Below, in pieces: positions 1-10,477 of a stretch of 64,000 nt of DNA. The position numbers were made by a program, and so were the translations under genes. The notes beneath the pieces were generated by a model, which was given only the letters and a program-made list of their open reading frames with translations, searched no databases and was not told where the DNA came from. Numbering within the stretch: the stretch's first letter is position 1; each line of letters opens with the position of its first letter. Source of the DNA: Pseudomonas fragi. GTDB lineage: Bacteria; Pseudomonadota; Gammaproteobacteria; Pseudomonadales; Pseudomonadaceae. The stretch is taken from the NCBI RefSeq assembly GCF_002269505.1, contig NZ_NQKQ01000001.1:372001-436000 (forward strand), in the 5' to 3' direction.

Positions 1-668
1 GATGGATCCGGCTCGATCATGCGACGCAAACGGGAAATCTGGACATCGATCGAACGCTCCAGCGCGTCCCACTCACGACCACGGGCCAGGTTCATCAGCT
101 TGTCGCGGGTCAACGGCTCGCGGGCATGCATGACCAGGGCTTTAAGCACCGCAAACTCACCCGTGGTGAGCATGTGAACTTCGTCGCCGCGCTTGAGTTC
201 GCGGGTTGCCAGGGACAACTCGTAATCACCGAATGTCACGCTTTCGTCTTCGCTGCCCGGCGCACCCGGCACTGCCGGCGCCTGACGACGCAATACCGCA
301 CGCACCCGTGCCATCAGCTCATCAGGGTTGAAGGGCTTGGCCAGATAATCGTCGGCACCCAGCTCCAGGCCCTTGATACGGCTCAGTTCGTCGCCTTTGG
401 CAGTCAGCATGATGATCGGCACCCGATTGCCCGCTGCACGCAAACGGCGACAGGCTGACAGGCCGTCTTCGCCGGGCAGCATCAAATCCAGCACCACAAG
501 GTGGTACATTTCGCGAGCCAGCCGACGATCCATGTCCGCGACATTGGTCACGGAGCTGGCGCGATAGCCCTTGCTGGAAAAGAAACGTACCAGCAGGTTG
601 CTCAGCCCTGGATCATCATCAACGATAAGGATTTTTTCGCCTTCAGACGTTTGTGCAGTGCTGCTCAT
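1..668 (-). CDS. ompR: OmpR-family response regulator OmpR (AmgR), 3' end outside window
   Basis: Cytoplasmic transcription regulator that is phosphorylated by an EnvZ-type kinase (normally the next gene downstream, outside this window). The visible 222 residues start MSSTAQTSEGEKILIVDDD and contain an N-terminal receiver domain (acidic pair DDD near residue 17, phosphoacceptor in VVLDLMLPGEDG, conserved Lys in YLAKPF) and most of a winged-helix DNA-binding domain ending at RRMIEPDP. In P. aeruginosa the gene next to tex is amgR/ompR of the envelope-stress system AmgRS, so that role is the likely one by synteny. The C-terminal two dozen residues are cut by the window edge. Confidence 0.93.
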   Translation of the reverse strand, partial: MSSTAQTSEGEKILIVDDDPGLSNLLVRFFSSKGYRASSVTNVADMDRRLAREMYHLVVLDLMLPGEDGLSACRRLRAAGNRVPIIMLTAKGDELSRIKGLELGADDYLAKPFNPDELMARVRAVLRRQAPAVPGAPGSEDESVTFGDYELSLATRELKRGDEVHMLTTGEFAVLKALVMHAREPLTRDKLMNLARGREWDALERSIDVQISRLRRMIEPDP

Positions 669-813
669 TAGGATGCTCCTGTGATCTCGGCGCGCATTAT
701 GGCTCAGCCGCCGGTATACGCATTGTGTGCATTGTTAGCAGATTTTTCCTGCACTAACAGCAAGCCCATGCTCAGACCACAGCGTACAGTGCCCTGAATC
801 CGGGAACGCTGGT

Positions 814-819
814 TATAAT
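814..819 (+). promoter_or_regulatory. candidate sigma-70 -10 box upstream of tex
   Basis: A perfect TATAAT lies in the 360-bp gap between the divergent ompR and tex starts. No convincing TTGACA-like -35 sits 17 bases upstream, so this is only a candidate. The rest of the gap holds no gene that I can see. Confidence 0.3.
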
Positions 820-1028
820 GCGGCGCCTTTTGTGTCAGGCAATCTCGAATTTTTAATGGTTGTGCCAGAATTTATTTTTTCAACATCTGGTGTAATCCGC
901 TGACTTCACGGGTCAACAGGCTGCCCTTTTGGCCCAGGCAGCGGCCCCCCTTCCGGGCTGCTCAACCAGCCTCGCAAGCCTTCAAGCCCGGGCCTGCGAG
1001 CCTGCATCACAATTTGTCAGGTGGTTTT

Positions 1029-3350
1029 ATGGACAGCATCAACAGCCGCATCGCCGAAGAACTTGGCGTGCGCCCGCAGCAGGTCGAAGCGGCCGTCGCT
1101 CTTCTCGATGAGGGTTCCACCGTACCCTTCATCTCCCGCTACCGTAAGGAAGTGACCGGCAGCCTGGATGACACCCAGTTGCGTCACCTCGAAGAGCGCC
1201 TGCGCTACCTGCGCGAACTCGACGAACGGCGCGCAAGCATCCTTGCCAGCATCGAAGAACAAGGCAAGTTGACCCCAGAACTGGCCCGCGACATCAAGCT
1301 CGCCGACACCAAAACCCGCCTCGAAGACTTGTACCTGCCGTACAAGCAAAAGCGCCGCACCAAGGGTCAGATCGCCCTGGAAGCCGGCCTCGGAGAGCTG
1401 GCTGACGGCCTGTTCAACGACCCGACACTTACGCCCGATACCGAAGCCGCCCGTTTCGTCGACGCCGAAAAAGGCGTTGCAGACGTCAAGGCTGCCCTTG
1501 ATGGCGCCAAGTACATTCTCATGGAGCGCTTCGCCGAAGACGCCAGCCTGCTGGACAAGCTGCGCAGCTTCCTCAAGCAGGAAGCCATCCTCAGCTCCCG
1601 CGTGATTGCAGGCAAAGAAGAGGAAGGCGCCAAGTTCCGCGATTACTTCGAACACGATGAGCCGCTCAAAAGCATGCCGTCGCACCGTGCCCTGGCGATT
1701 TTCCGCGGGCGCAACGAAGGCATTCTCAGTTCTTCGCTCAAGGTCGGTGAAGAATTGCCCGGCACGATGCACCCCGGCGAAATGATGATTGCCCAGCGCT
1801 TCGGTCTGGAAAATCAAAACCGCTCGGCTGACAAGTGGCTGGGCGAAGTGGTGCGCTGGACCTGGAAGGTCAAGCTCTACACCCACCTTGAAACCGACTT
1901 GCTGGGCGAACTGCGCGACGCTGCCGAAACCGAAGCGATCAACGTTTTTGCCCACAACCTGCACGACCTGCTGCTGGCCGCGCCGGCTGGCCCGCGCGCC
2001 ACCCTGGGCCTGGACCCGGGCCTGCGCACCGGCTGCAAGATTGCCGTGGTCGATGCCACCGGCAAGCTGCTGGAGTACGCCACCGTGTACCCGCACGTAC
2101 CGCACAACAAGTGGGACCAGACCATATCGGTCATGGCTGCCCTGTGTGCCAAGCATTCGGTCGATCTGATTGCCATCGGCAACGGTACCGCCAGCCGCGA
2201 AAGCGACAAGCTGGTAATCGACTTGATGAAAAAATACCCGGCCCTGAAAGTCACCAAAGTGATGGTGTCCGAGGCTGGTGCTTCGGTGTACTCGGCTTCG
2301 GAACTGGCAGCCAAAGAATTCCCGGATCTTGACGTATCGATTCGTGGTGCCGTATCGATTGCCCGCCGCCTGCAAGACCCGCTGGCCGAACTGGTGAAAA
2401 TCGACCCTAAATCCATCGGTGTTGGCCAGTACCAGCACGACGTATCTCAGCTCAAGCTGGCACGCGGCCTGGATGCTGTGGTTGAAGATTGCGTGAACGC
2501 CGTGGGCGTGGACGTGAACACTGCCTCCGTAGCGCTGCTGGCACGTATCTCGGGCCTCAATGCCACGCTTGCGCAAAATATCGTGGCTCACCGCGACGAG
2601 AACGGTGCATTCAAAACCCGTGCAGCGCTGAAAAAAGTCAGCCGTTTGGGCGAAAAAACCTTCGAGCAGGCAGCTGGTTTCTTGCGCGTGATGAATGGTG
2701 ACAACCCGCTGGACAGCTCGGCGGTTCACCCCGAAGCCTACCCGCTGGTCAAACGCATCGCTTCGGACACCGAGCGTGACATCCGCTCGCTGATCGGCGA
2801 CGCCAGCTTCCTGAAACGTCTTGATCCGAAGAAATTCACCGACGAGACCTTTGGTCTGCCGACAGTGACCGACATTCTCCAAGAGCTGGAGAAACCGGGC
2901 CGCGACCCGCGCCCGGAGTTCAAGACTGCCGAATTCCAGGAAGGCGTTGAAGACCTCAAGGACCTGCAACTGGGGATGATCCTGGAAGGTGTGGTGACCA
3001 ACGTGACCAACTTCGGTGCTTTCGTCGATATCGGCGTGCATCAGGATGGTCTGGTGCATATTTCGGCGCTGTCCGAAAAATTCATCAAAGACCCGCGTGA
3101 AGCCGTGAAAGCCGGCGACGTGGTCAAGGTCAAGGTCATGGAAGTCGACATCCCGCGCAAACGCGTAGGCCTGTCGATGCGTATGAGCGACACACCGGGC
3201 GAGAAGATCGACGGTGCCCGCGGCGCTCGCCCGGGTTCTGCTCCGCGCCAGCAAAGCACCGCACCGCGCAAGGAGAGCGTCGCCGCTGCGCCGAGCAATA
3301 ACGCCATGGCCTCGTTGTTCGCCAACGCCAAACAGTTGAAGAAACGCTGA
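1029..3350 (+). CDS. tex: Tex, S1-domain transcription accessory / RNA-binding protein
   Basis: Cytoplasmic nucleic-acid binding protein of the Tex/Spt6 family. The 773-residue product has the family order: N-terminal helical region (about 1-190), a YqgF/RNase H-like core (around [17 protein letters not shown], about 320-450), helix-hairpin-helix repeats (about 490-560, [15 protein letters not shown]) and one S1 domain near 645-715 ([20 protein letters not shown]), followed by a low-complexity basic tail. I chose ATG 1029 because AGGTGG precedes it by 4-5 bases and family members start MDSI/MNSI; an in-frame TTG at 1014 is the alternative. It overlaps the next gene by the A of a TGATG junction, so the two are translationally coupled. 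Confidence 0.96.
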   Translation: MDSINSRIAEELGVRPQQVEAAVALLDEGSTVPFISRYRKEVTGSLDDTQLRHLEERLRYLRELDERRASILASIEEQGKLTPELARDIKLADTKTRLEDLYLPYKQKRRTKGQIALEAGLGELADGLFNDPTLTPDTEAARFVDAEKGVADVKAALDGAKYILMERFAEDASLLDKLRSFLKQEAILSSRVIAGKEEEGAKFRDYFEHDEPLKSMPSHRALAIFRGRNEGILSSSLKVGEELPGTMHPGEMMIAQRFGLENQNRSADKWLGEVVRWTWKVKLYTHLETDLLGELRDAAETEAINVFAHNLHDLLLAAPAGPRATLGLDPGLRTGCKIAVVDATGKLLEYATVYPHVPHNKWDQTISVMAALCAKHSVDLIAIGNGTASRESDKLVIDLMKKYPALKVTKVMVSEAGASVYSASELAAKEFPDLDVSIRGAVSIARRLQDPLAELVKIDPKSIGVGQYQHDVSQLKLARGLDAVVEDCVNAVGVDVNTASVALLARISGLNATLAQNIVAHRDENGAFKTRAALKKVSRLGEKTFEQAAGFLRVMNGDNPLDSSAVHPEAYPLVKRIASDTERDIRSLIGDASFLKRLDPKKFTDETFGLPTVTDILQELEKPGRDPRPEFKTAEFQEGVEDLKDLQLGMILEGVVTNVTNFGAFVDIGVHQDGLVHISALSEKFIKDPREAVKAGDVVKVKVMEVDIPRKRVGLSMRMSDTPGEKIDGARGARPGSAPRQQSTAPRKESVAAAPSNNAMASLFANAKQLKKR

Positions 3351-3733
3351 TGGCCCTCCCGGACGGTCTGACCCAGAGCGCCTTCAGCCAGTTGCTGGGC
3401 TGTCGCGTGCAATCGCTGGAAGACGGCGTGGCACACGTTGCACTGAGCCTGGAGCCGCAACTACGCAACCGCGCCGGCAAGCTGCACGGTGGTGTGCTGT
3501 TCAGCCTGGTGGATATCAGCATGGGCCTGGCCTGTTCCAGCACCCATGGCTTCGATCAGCAGAGCGCAACCATCGAGTGCAAAATCAACTACATCCGCGC
3601 GGTGGCTGAAGGCGAAGTGCTATGTATCGCCAAAGTCATCCACCCCGGTCGACGCACACTGGTCGTCGAGGCGGATGTGCTGCAGGGCGACAAGCTTGTC
3701 GCAAAAGCACAAGGCACGTTCGCGGTCCTGTAG
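3350..3733 (+). CDS. PaaI-family hotdog-fold thioesterase
   Basis: A 127-residue single-domain acyl-CoA thioesterase-like protein. The typical PaaI/4HBT pattern is visible: NRAGKLHGGVLFSLVDISMG (HGG followed by the Asp/Glu-bearing helix) and a C-terminal strand GRRTLVVEADV. Its start overlaps the tex stop (TGATG), and the same pair occurs in P. aeruginosa. Substrate cannot be read from sequence. Confidence 0.9.
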   Translation: MALPDGLTQSAFSQLLGCRVQSLEDGVAHVALSLEPQLRNRAGKLHGGVLFSLVDISMGLACSSTHGFDQQSATIECKINYIRAVAEGEVLCIAKVIHPGRRTLVVEADVLQGDKLVAKAQGTFAVL

Positions 3734-3931
3734 CGGCCAACCGTTGATTTGAGTTAATTTCGGCATTGCCAATGCAGTGCCGAAATGCGCTTGGAGCACC
3801 GCGGCGCCAAATCGGGGACGGAACTGAGCGATGCCAACAAAACCAGGCGACCACGCCAGTTTCAACTTCACCCTTGTAGACCGTCCTGACCACCCCCATA
3901 TTGGGGCGACTGACGCGTGAAGGAATCCAAC

Positions 3932-5515
3932 TTGAGCCAACTTCTCAACCGCCGCCTGGCTCTGCTCAGCGAGCGCGCCAACCTCTCTCTGCTGGAGCAG
4001 TGCCTGCACGGCATCGAGCGCGAATGCCTGCGCGTCACGGCCGATGCTCGCCTGGCGCAGACCCCGCACCCGGAAGAACTGGGCTCGGCCCTGACCAACG
4101 ATCAAATCACCACCGACTATTCCGAGTCGCTGCTGGAGTTCATCACCCCGGCCCTGCCTGATCCTGCGCAGACGCTGGCCAGCCTCGACAAGATTCACCG
4201 TTTTGCCTACAGCAAGCTCGGCAACGAGTTCCTGTGGAGCCCTTCGATGCCGTGCCCGTTGCCGGCCGAAGAAGATATTCCGATTGCCTACTACGGCACG
4301 TCCAATATCGGACAGCTCAAGTACGTTTACCGTAAAGGCCTTGCCCTGCGATACGGCAAGACCATGCAGTGCATTGCCGGTATCCACTACAACTTCTCCC
4401 TGCCAGAGGCCCTGTGGCCTGTGCTGATGCAGGCTGAAGGCTTTGTCGGCACCGAGCGCGACTATCAGTCAAACGCCTACATCGCCCTGATTCGTAACTT
4501 CCGTCGCTACAGCTGGCTGCTGATGTACCTGTTCGGTGCTTCGCCTGCACTGGATGCAGGCTTTTTGCGCGGTCGTTCGCACCAGTTGGAGCAACTGGAT
4601 GCGGATACGCTCTACCTGCCGTATGCCACCAGCCTGCGCATGAGCGACCTGGGTTATCAGAGCAACGCCCAGGCGGGCCTGACGCCGTGCTACAACAACC
4701 TCGACAGCTACACCGACAGCCTGCGCAAGGCGGTGGCCACACCTTATCCGCCGTATGTTGAAATCGGCACGCACAAGGATGGCGAGTGGGTGCAGTTGAA
4801 CACCAACATCCTGCAGATCGAAAACGAGTACTACTCCAACATTCGCCCCAAGCGCGTGACCTATACCGGAGAACGGCCGATTCAGGCCCTGGTGTCCCGT
4901 GGTGTGCAGTACGTTGAAGTGCGCTTGCTGGATATCAACCCGTTTCTGCCGGTGGGCATTGATTTGCCTGAAGCGCGTTTTCTGGACGCCTTCCTGCTGT
5001 ATTGCGCGCTGCAGGACAGCCCGCAATTCGACAGCACGGGGTGCAGCAGCTGTTCATCCAACTTCCTGAGCGTGGTCAAGGAAGGTCGCCGTCCGGGCCT
5101 GCAATTGCAGCGAGATGGTGCAGCGGTAGACATGAAGGAATGGGCAACCGAGCTGCTGGAAAAAATCGCCCCGCTGGCAGCCTTGCTCGACCAGAGCCAC
5201 GGTGGCGATAACCACAGCAAGGCAGTCGACGAACAACTGGCGAAGATCAACGACGTGTCGCTGACGCCGTCTGCCAAAGTGCTGGCCAGCATGGCCGAAC
5301 ACAAAGAGAGCTTCGCCCAGTTCTCGATGCGCCAGAGCCTGGCCCATGCCGAGTTCTTCCGCAGTGAACCCTTGAGTGCTGAAGACCAGGCTGCGTTTGA
5401 AGAAAAAGCGCGCAAGTCACTGCTAGAACAGGCCGAGACCGAACAAACGGAAGAAGGCGACTTCGACCTGTTTGTGGCTTCATATCAGGCGAGCATTTTG
5501 GCGATCAGTAACTAA
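3932..5515 (+). CDS. gshA: glutamate-cysteine ligase GshA
   Basis: Catalyses the ATP-dependent first step of glutathione synthesis in the cytoplasm. The 527-residue product is a full-length gamma-proteobacterial GshA with the characteristic GIERECLRV near residue 27, [13 protein letters not shown] near 62 and the [12 protein letters not shown] region near 145. I chose TTG 3932 ([12 protein letters not shown], the usual family start) because GAAGGA lies 7 bases upstream; a GTG at 3917 would add five residues unlike the family. The 180-bp gap before it has no clear gene. It is followed directly by a GC-rich palindrome. Confidence 0.95.
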   Translation: MSQLLNRRLALLSERANLSLLEQCLHGIERECLRVTADARLAQTPHPEELGSALTNDQITTDYSESLLEFITPALPDPAQTLASLDKIHRFAYSKLGNEFLWSPSMPCPLPAEEDIPIAYYGTSNIGQLKYVYRKGLALRYGKTMQCIAGIHYNFSLPEALWPVLMQAEGFVGTERDYQSNAYIALIRNFRRYSWLLMYLFGASPALDAGFLRGRSHQLEQLDADTLYLPYATSLRMSDLGYQSNAQAGLTPCYNNLDSYTDSLRKAVATPYPPYVEIGTHKDGEWVQLNTNILQIENEYYSNIRPKRVTYTGERPIQALVSRGVQYVEVRLLDINPFLPVGIDLPEARFLDAFLLYCALQDSPQFDSTGCSSCSSNFLSVVKEGRRPGLQLQRDGAAVDMKEWATELLEKIAPLAALLDQSHGGDNHSKAVDEQLAKINDVSLTPSAKVLASMAEHKESFAQFSMRQSLAHAEFFRSEPLSAEDQAAFEEKARKSLLEQAETEQTEEGDFDLFVASYQASILAISN

Positions 5516-5517
5516 AA

Positions 5518-5545
5518 AGCCCCTCTCCCGGAGGGAGAGGGGACT
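5518..5545 (+). terminator. GC-rich hairpin after gshA (half copy of the 111-bp palindromic element)
   Basis: CCCCTCTCCC-GGA-GGGAGAGGGG forms a 10-bp perfect stem right after the gshA stop. There is no T-run, so termination is not certain. The stem and the following ACTGATCGGTGGTGTT resemble one arm of the element seen whole at 15367 and 24196. Confidence 0.5.
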
Positions 5546-5598
5546 GATCGGTGGTGTTCTTGCGAGCGCGGGCCTACTCGCCCCGCAGTGCAGTTATT

Positions 5599-5684
5599 CG
5601 TAGCAGCTGACGAGTGGAACGGTGTTTGACTTTACGACGGCTTCGCCGTCGAACGCAGCCTCGTTCCACTCGTCAGCTGCTACG
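5599..5684. repeat. long inverted repeat between gshA and argA
   Basis: The 23-bp arm beginning CGTAGCAGCTGACGAG at 5599 is repeated in reverse complement at 5662-5684, and the interior holds a second palindrome GACGGCTTCGCCGTC at 5636-5650. It lies between two convergent genes, the usual location of Pseudomonas palindromic repeats, and could fold at the 3' ends of both mRNAs. Confidence 0.8.
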
Positions 5685-5720
5685 GATCTCCTCCAGCCCG
5701 GAGCCTGAACAGCAGGCGCC

Positions 5721-7019
5721 TTACAGCGTCTTCTCAAAGATCTTCGAATTACGCTGATAGTTGTACAGCGACGCCCGCGCCGCCGGCAGGCGCTCCACAC
5801 CGCTCGGCTCAAACCCGCGCTCACGGAACCAGTGCGCAGTGCGCGTGGTTAACACGAACAAGGTTTTCAGCCCCTGAGCCCGAGCGCGATTTTCGATGCG
5901 CTCCAGCAACTCATCGCCACGGCGCCCATGACGGTACTCCGGGTTCACCGCCAGGCACGCCAGCTCCCCCGCATCCGAATCAGCAATCTGATACAACGCC
6001 GCACAAGCGATGATCATGCCTTCGCGCTCGACCACGCTGAACTGCTCGATCTCACGCTCCAGCACTTCGCGCGAACGACGCACCAGAATGCCCTGCTCTT
6101 CCAGCGGGCTGATCAATTCAAGCAAGCCGCCGACATCTTCAATTGCGGCCTCCCGCGTGACTTCAAATTGTTCTTGCGCCACCAGCGTACCGCCACCGTT
6201 ACGGGTGAACAGCTCGGTCAGCAGCGCACCGTCTTCGGCATAGCTGACGATATGACTACGGGCCACGCCACCGCTGCACGCTTCAGCGGCGGCTTCCAGC
6301 AATTCGGCCTGATAGTCACTGCCCAGGCGCTTCATGTGCGCAGGCACTTGTTGTGGACGCAGTTCACGCACCAGACGCCCTTCAGCATCGAGCAAACCAG
6401 GTTCAGCACCGAACAACAGCAATTTGTCTGCTGCCAGATCGATGGCAGCGCGGGTGGCCACGTCTTCACAGGCCAGGTTGAAAATCTCGCCGGTGGGCGA
6501 GTAGCCCAGAGGCGACAACAGCACGATCGAGCGCTCATCGAGCAGGCGGTTGATGCCCTTGCGGTCGACCCGACGTACTTCGCCGGTATGGTGGAAGTCC
6601 ACGCCATCAAGCACACCGATCGGCCGCGCCGTCACCAGGTTGCCGCTGGCCACGCGCAGGCGCGAGCCCTGCATCGGCGAAGATGCCATGTCCATCGACA
6701 AACGCGCTTCAATCGCAATGCGCAGTTGCCCCACAGCATCGATCACACATTCGAGTGTCGATGCATCGGTGACGCGCATGCCTTTGTGGTAATGCGGCAC
6801 CAGGCCACGCGCCTCAAGGCGGCTGTCGATCTGCGGGCGCGAACCGTGAACCAGCACCAGCCGCACGCCCAGGCTATGCAGCAGCACCAGGTCGTGGACA
6901 ATATTGCCAAAATTGGGGTGTGCCACACCGTCGCCAGGGAGCATGACGACAAAGGTGCAATCGCGGTGGGCATTGATGTAGGGAGACGCGTGACGCAACC
7001 AGTTAACGTAATCGTGCAT
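5721..7019 (-). CDS. argA: amino-acid N-acetyltransferase (N-acetylglutamate synthase) ArgA
   Basis: Makes N-acetylglutamate from glutamate and acetyl-CoA, the entry step of arginine synthesis. The 432-residue protein has the two-domain ArgA layout: an N-terminal amino-acid-kinase-like regulatory domain (about 1-280, LVLVHGSRPQID, LLSPLGYSPTGEIFNLA) and a C-terminal GNAT domain (about 290-432, ACLAVNPEYRHGRRGDELL). The start MHDYVNWLRHASPYIN is the family start. Transcribed divergently or away from argE by only 130 bp; both act in arginine synthesis. Confidence 0.96.
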   Translation of the reverse strand: MHDYVNWLRHASPYINAHRDCTFVVMLPGDGVAHPNFGNIVHDLVLLHSLGVRLVLVHGSRPQIDSRLEARGLVPHYHKGMRVTDASTLECVIDAVGQLRIAIEARLSMDMASSPMQGSRLRVASGNLVTARPIGVLDGVDFHHTGEVRRVDRKGINRLLDERSIVLLSPLGYSPTGEIFNLACEDVATRAAIDLAADKLLLFGAEPGLLDAEGRLVRELRPQQVPAHMKRLGSDYQAELLEAAAEACSGGVARSHIVSYAEDGALLTELFTRNGGGTLVAQEQFEVTREAAIEDVGGLLELISPLEEQGILVRRSREVLEREIEQFSVVEREGMIIACAALYQIADSDAGELACLAVNPEYRHGRRGDELLERIENRARAQGLKTLFVLTTRTAHWFRERGFEPSGVERLPAARASLYNYQRNSKIFEKTL

Positions 7020-7152
7020 AACCAGAGCCTGTAAAAAATAAATCGCCTAAAAAGGGCTAAAACAGCAAACGCACAACGGGCTGGTGGTTATCGTCGAAAC
7101 ATTGTTGGCAACACGCGGCTCTCCTTGTGAGTCATGCAAAAGGGTGTCTTCA

Positions 7153-8295
7153 CTATTTCAGACAATAGTGTTCGATCAATTGAGTCAGTAGACGCACTGT
7201 CGGCTGCAAACGTGACATTTCCAGGTATTCCCCTGGTTGATGCGCGCAGGCGATGTCACCCGGGCCCAATACCAGCGTCTCGCAGCCAAGTTGTTGAAGA
7301 TAAGGCGCTTCGGTACCAAACGCTACTGCTTGCGCACGATGCCCGGTCAGCCGCTCGGCCACCCGCACCAGCTCGGCATCGGCCGCCTGCTCAAAAGGCG
7401 GTACACCGGCAGCAATGGGAGCGAAATCAATTTTTACCTGATGCCGCTCAGCCAATGGCTGCAGTTTGCCGCGAATGATGGCACGCAACGCGTTGGGGTC
7501 CATGCCCGGCAGGGGGCGCAGGTCAAACTCCAGGGAGCACTGGCCGCAAATCCGGTTGGGGTTGTCACCGCCATGGATACATCCAAAGTTCAGGGTCGGC
7601 TGCGGCACGCTGAACTGCGGGTTGCGGTATTCATTGAGCCACTGCTGGCGCAGGCCTTTAAGTTCGCTGATGGCGTCATGCATGGCCTCCAGCGCGCTGT
7701 GGCCAAGGCTTGGGTCGGATGAATGACCGCTTTGCCCGAGAATCTCGATGCGCTCCATCATCACGCCCTTGTGCATGCGGATCGGCTTGAGCCCGGTCGG
7801 CTCACCAATCACCGCAGCACGGCCCAGCGGCCGGCCTGCTTCGACGAGTGCCCGGGCACCGGCCATCGAGGTCTCTTCGTCGCAGGTAGCCAGAATCAGC
7901 AGCGGTTGCTTGAAAGGCTGATCGAGCAACGGGCGCACCGCTTCAATCACCAGCGCGAAAAAACCCTTCATGTCGCAACTGCCCAAGCCTACCCAGCGGT
8001 TATCCACTTCTGTCAGCTTGAGCGGATCGGTCTGCCACAGCGCTTCATCATAGGGCACAGTATCGCTGTGCCCGGCCAGCACCAGCCCGCCGGGTCCGCT
8101 GCCGATGCTGGCGAGCAGATTGAATTTTCCGGAGCTGACCTGCTGGATATCGCAGTTGAAACCCAAATCCCCAAGCCAGGTGGCCAGTAAGTCGATCACC
8201 CCACGGTTGGACTGATCCAGTGAAGGCTGGGTGCAACTGACCGACGGTGCGGCAATCAAGGCAGCGAACTGCTCTTTCATGGAAGGTAAGGCCAT
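7153..8295 (-). CDS. argE: acetylornithine deacetylase ArgE
   Basis: Zinc-dependent M20-family hydrolase that releases ornithine from N-acetylornithine. The 380-residue product shows the first metal-binding His in LAGHSDTVPYDE, LGSCDMKGFFAL and ATCDEETSMAGARAL with the catalytic Glu. ATG 8295 is chosen because AGGAAG precedes it by 7 bases; ATG 8280 is a shorter alternative. It lies just upstream of argA on the same strand, with about 130 bp between. Confidence 0.95.
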   Translation of the reverse strand: MALPSMKEQFAALIAAPSVSCTQPSLDQSNRGVIDLLATWLGDLGFNCDIQQVSSGKFNLLASIGSGPGGLVLAGHSDTVPYDEALWQTDPLKLTEVDNRWVGLGSCDMKGFFALVIEAVRPLLDQPFKQPLLILATCDEETSMAGARALVEAGRPLGRAAVIGEPTGLKPIRMHKGVMMERIEILGQSGHSSDPSLGHSALEAMHDAISELKGLRQQWLNEYRNPQFSVPQPTLNFGCIHGGDNPNRICGQCSLEFDLRPLPGMDPNALRAIIRGKLQPLAERHQVKIDFAPIAAGVPPFEQAADAELVRVAERLTGHRAQAVAFGTEAPYLQQLGCETLVLGPGDIACAHQPGEYLEMSRLQPTVRLLTQLIEHYCLK

Positions 8296-8451
8296 GCGCT
8301 GACTTCCTGTTGGCTGGGCGAGGCCCATCATAGAGCCATCTGCGCTGCAGAATAAACCCGTTCGGCGCGCCGGGGCGGCTTGTCCTGTACACTGCACGGC
8401 CTTGGCAGCCACACTTTTCCCGGCTGCGCACCGATCCTGGATTTTCCGGCC

Positions 8452-9840
8452 ATGCAGAAAGAAACCGAAATTAAACTCCGCGTCAGCCGCGAAACCCTCG
8501 CCGCCCTGCGCGAGCACCCCTTGCTGAAAAAGCGCAACAAAAGTGGCTGGGAAAGCCGTGAGTTGTTGAACCAGTACTTCGACACGCCTGAGCGCGACCT
8601 GGCCAAGGCCAAGGTTGCCCTGCGCCTGCGTCGTGATGGCGAGGACGTGATCCAGACCCTCAAGACCCGTGGCGAAAGCATTGCCGGCCTGTCCGTACGC
8701 AACGAGTACGACTGGAACCTGCCCAAAGCCAAGCTCGACATCAAGAAGCTCGACGGCGAATGCTGGCCACAAGAGCTGGCCGAGCTGGACAAAAAAACCC
8801 TCAAGCCTATCTTCACCACGGATTTCGTACGCGAACGCGCCGAAATTTCCTGGGGTCGCGGCAAAGCCAAAGTGGTCATCGAAGCCGCTCTGGACCTGGG
8901 CCATGTGATTGCCGGCAAGCAGAAGGAAGAAATCTGCGAGCTGGAACTCGAGCTGCGCGAAGGCGAGCCGTCTGCCCTGCTGGAACTGGCCGCCGAACTG
9001 GCCGAGAAGCTGGCCCTGATGCCGTGCGATATCAGCAAGGCCGAGCGCGGTTATCGCCTGTTCGACGCCAACAGCTACTCCGTCAACCTGCCAGCACCTG
9101 TGCTGACCCCGGAAACACCCCTGGACGACGCCTTCGCCGCACTGGCCTGGCACTTGCTGGGCAATAGCCAGCGCCTGGCCGAGCAGTATCGCTTCAATGG
9201 CCACTGGCGTTTGCTGCAGGACTGGGTTCAGCAGTTGATCGACCTGCGCGCGCTGGTCAGCAGCCTGGGTCAGGCCGCACCACGCCAATCCACCAATGCC
9301 CTGCGTACTGCGCTGGATGCATTGCTGGAAGACTGGCGCCCGCTGGTGCAGATCGGCCAGGACGACGAAGACGTGCGCAAAGCCGCGCCCGAGCAGTTCC
9401 TTGAAGAACTGGAAGACCCGCGCTGGGGCCAGTTCTCGCTGAACACTTCACGCTGGTTGATGGACCGCAGCTGGACTGTTGACCGTGGCACCACCCGTGG
9501 CAACCGCCAGGGTGCTGCTCAGCTGCAAAGCTGGCTGCCGCGTTTGCTGTCGGATGAAGCAATTGCACTGCGTCTGAACCGTTACCAGCAGCAACCCGAA
9601 GACCTCGCCGAGCAACTGCCGCGTATCGAGCGCATTCAGGCCTGGCTGCGTCTGGCGCGCAACGTGCTGGAAATCCCGGAACTGGACCGTCTGTACGGCG
9701 AGATGAACAAGCTGCAGGAACTGGCCAACCTGCCGATTTCTGAAGATGCCGAAAGCAACGACGAATTGCTCAACGCCCGCAAGCAGCAAGCCATCGCGGT
9801 TTACCAGAACCGCGCCTGGAAGACCCTGCTGCGCGCTTAA
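8452..9840 (+). CDS. CYTH/CHAD domain protein (inorganic triphosphatase YgiF-like)
   Basis: The 462-residue protein begins with the CYTH signature ETEIKLRV (ExExK motif, residues 4-8) and the basic/acidic tunnel strands typical of triphosphate-binding enzymes (VALRLRRDGEDVIQTLKTRG; ELELELREG). The rest (about 220-462) is an all-helical CHAD-like domain (AWHLLGNSQRLAEQYRFNG; ALDALLEDWRPL). E. coli YgiF, with the same architecture, hydrolyses inorganic tripolyphosphate; that activity is inferred. ATG 8452 fits the family start MQKETEIKLRV. Divergent from argE. Confidence 0.88.
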   Translation: MQKETEIKLRVSRETLAALREHPLLKKRNKSGWESRELLNQYFDTPERDLAKAKVALRLRRDGEDVIQTLKTRGESIAGLSVRNEYDWNLPKAKLDIKKLDGECWPQELAELDKKTLKPIFTTDFVRERAEISWGRGKAKVVIEAALDLGHVIAGKQKEEICELELELREGEPSALLELAAELAEKLALMPCDISKAERGYRLFDANSYSVNLPAPVLTPETPLDDAFAALAWHLLGNSQRLAEQYRFNGHWRLLQDWVQQLIDLRALVSSLGQAAPRQSTNALRTALDALLEDWRPLVQIGQDDEDVRKAAPEQFLEELEDPRWGQFSLNTSRWLMDRSWTVDRGTTRGNRQGAAQLQSWLPRLLSDEAIALRLNRYQQQPEDLAEQLPRIERIQAWLRLARNVLEIPELDRLYGEMNKLQELANLPISEDAESNDELLNARKQQAIAVYQNRAWKTLLRA

Positions 9841-9886
9841 GCGCCCGGTCTGTGTCCCTCAGCGCCTGCTGAGGGACATTCCTGCC

Positions 9887-10456
9887 TTACTTCATGCCCT
9901 TGGGCATGTCCGCATCCGGCGTGCGCCAGATCAAACGTGTGGTGTCATAGCCTTGCTGCTGAGCCTTGCTGAGCAATTCATCACGGGTTTGCTGGTCTAC
10001 GTGCGGTTTACGCGACAACAACCACAGGTATTTGCGGTCGGGGTTGCCTACCAACGCCGTGCTGTAGTTGTCGCCCAGGTACAACACCCAGTAATCGCCC
10101 TTGGTCACACCCGGCAAAAGGGTTGATACCCAGTTGTCGAACTCGACCCACAACTTGTCGGTCTTGCCTTCCACTTGCGGGGTGGCCGTGCCCTTGGCCT
10201 CTTCCCACTTGCCCTCTGCGGTGCGGCAGCGGTTAAGCACTGCTACATTGCCGTCGGGCTTCAAGCTGTAATGGGCTTCGGACTGGGCACAATTTCGCTG
10301 GAAGAACATCGGTAATCGCGCAAGCTCATACCAGGTGCCCTGATAGCGCTTGAGGTCGACACTGGAGACGGTGTTGGGCGCCAGCGAATCGCTGCTGGAA
10401 CTTGCACACCCACCCAATAACAGCGCGGCCCCGAGACAGACTAAAAGACGTTTCAT
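9887..10456 (-). CDS. blc: outer-membrane lipocalin Blc
   Basis: A 189-residue lipoprotein: signal peptide with lipobox LLGGCASS (Cys 17) followed by a lipocalin barrel. The first lipocalin motif is RYQGTWYELARLP near 39-51, and LWVEFDNWVSTLLPGVTKGDYWVLYLGD covers the central strands. Bacterial lipocalins of this type bind lysophospholipids or fatty acids at the outer membrane (family knowledge). It sits 22 bp downstream of a second small lipoprotein on the same strand, as in PAO1 (PA5107-PA5108), suggesting co-transcription. Confidence 0.92.
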   Translation of the reverse strand: MKRLLVCLGAALLLGGCASSSSDSLAPNTVSSVDLKRYQGTWYELARLPMFFQRNCAQSEAHYSLKPDGNVAVLNRCRTAEGKWEEAKGTATPQVEGKTDKLWVEFDNWVSTLLPGVTKGDYWVLYLGDNYSTALVGNPDRKYLWLLSRKPHVDQQTRDELLSKAQQQGYDTTRLIWRTPDADMPKGMK

Positions 10457-10477
10457 CGCAAACGCTCCTGATCGGTC

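Noticed and set aside
1017..3254. 745-codon open frame antisense to tex
   Set aside because: Mirror frame of a high-GC gene; composition is His/Gln/Phe/Val-rich with no known family, and tex itself is certain.
8296..9288. 331-residue upstream extension of argE
   Set aside because: It is antisense to the CYTH gene; the argE family start and ribosome site are at 8295.
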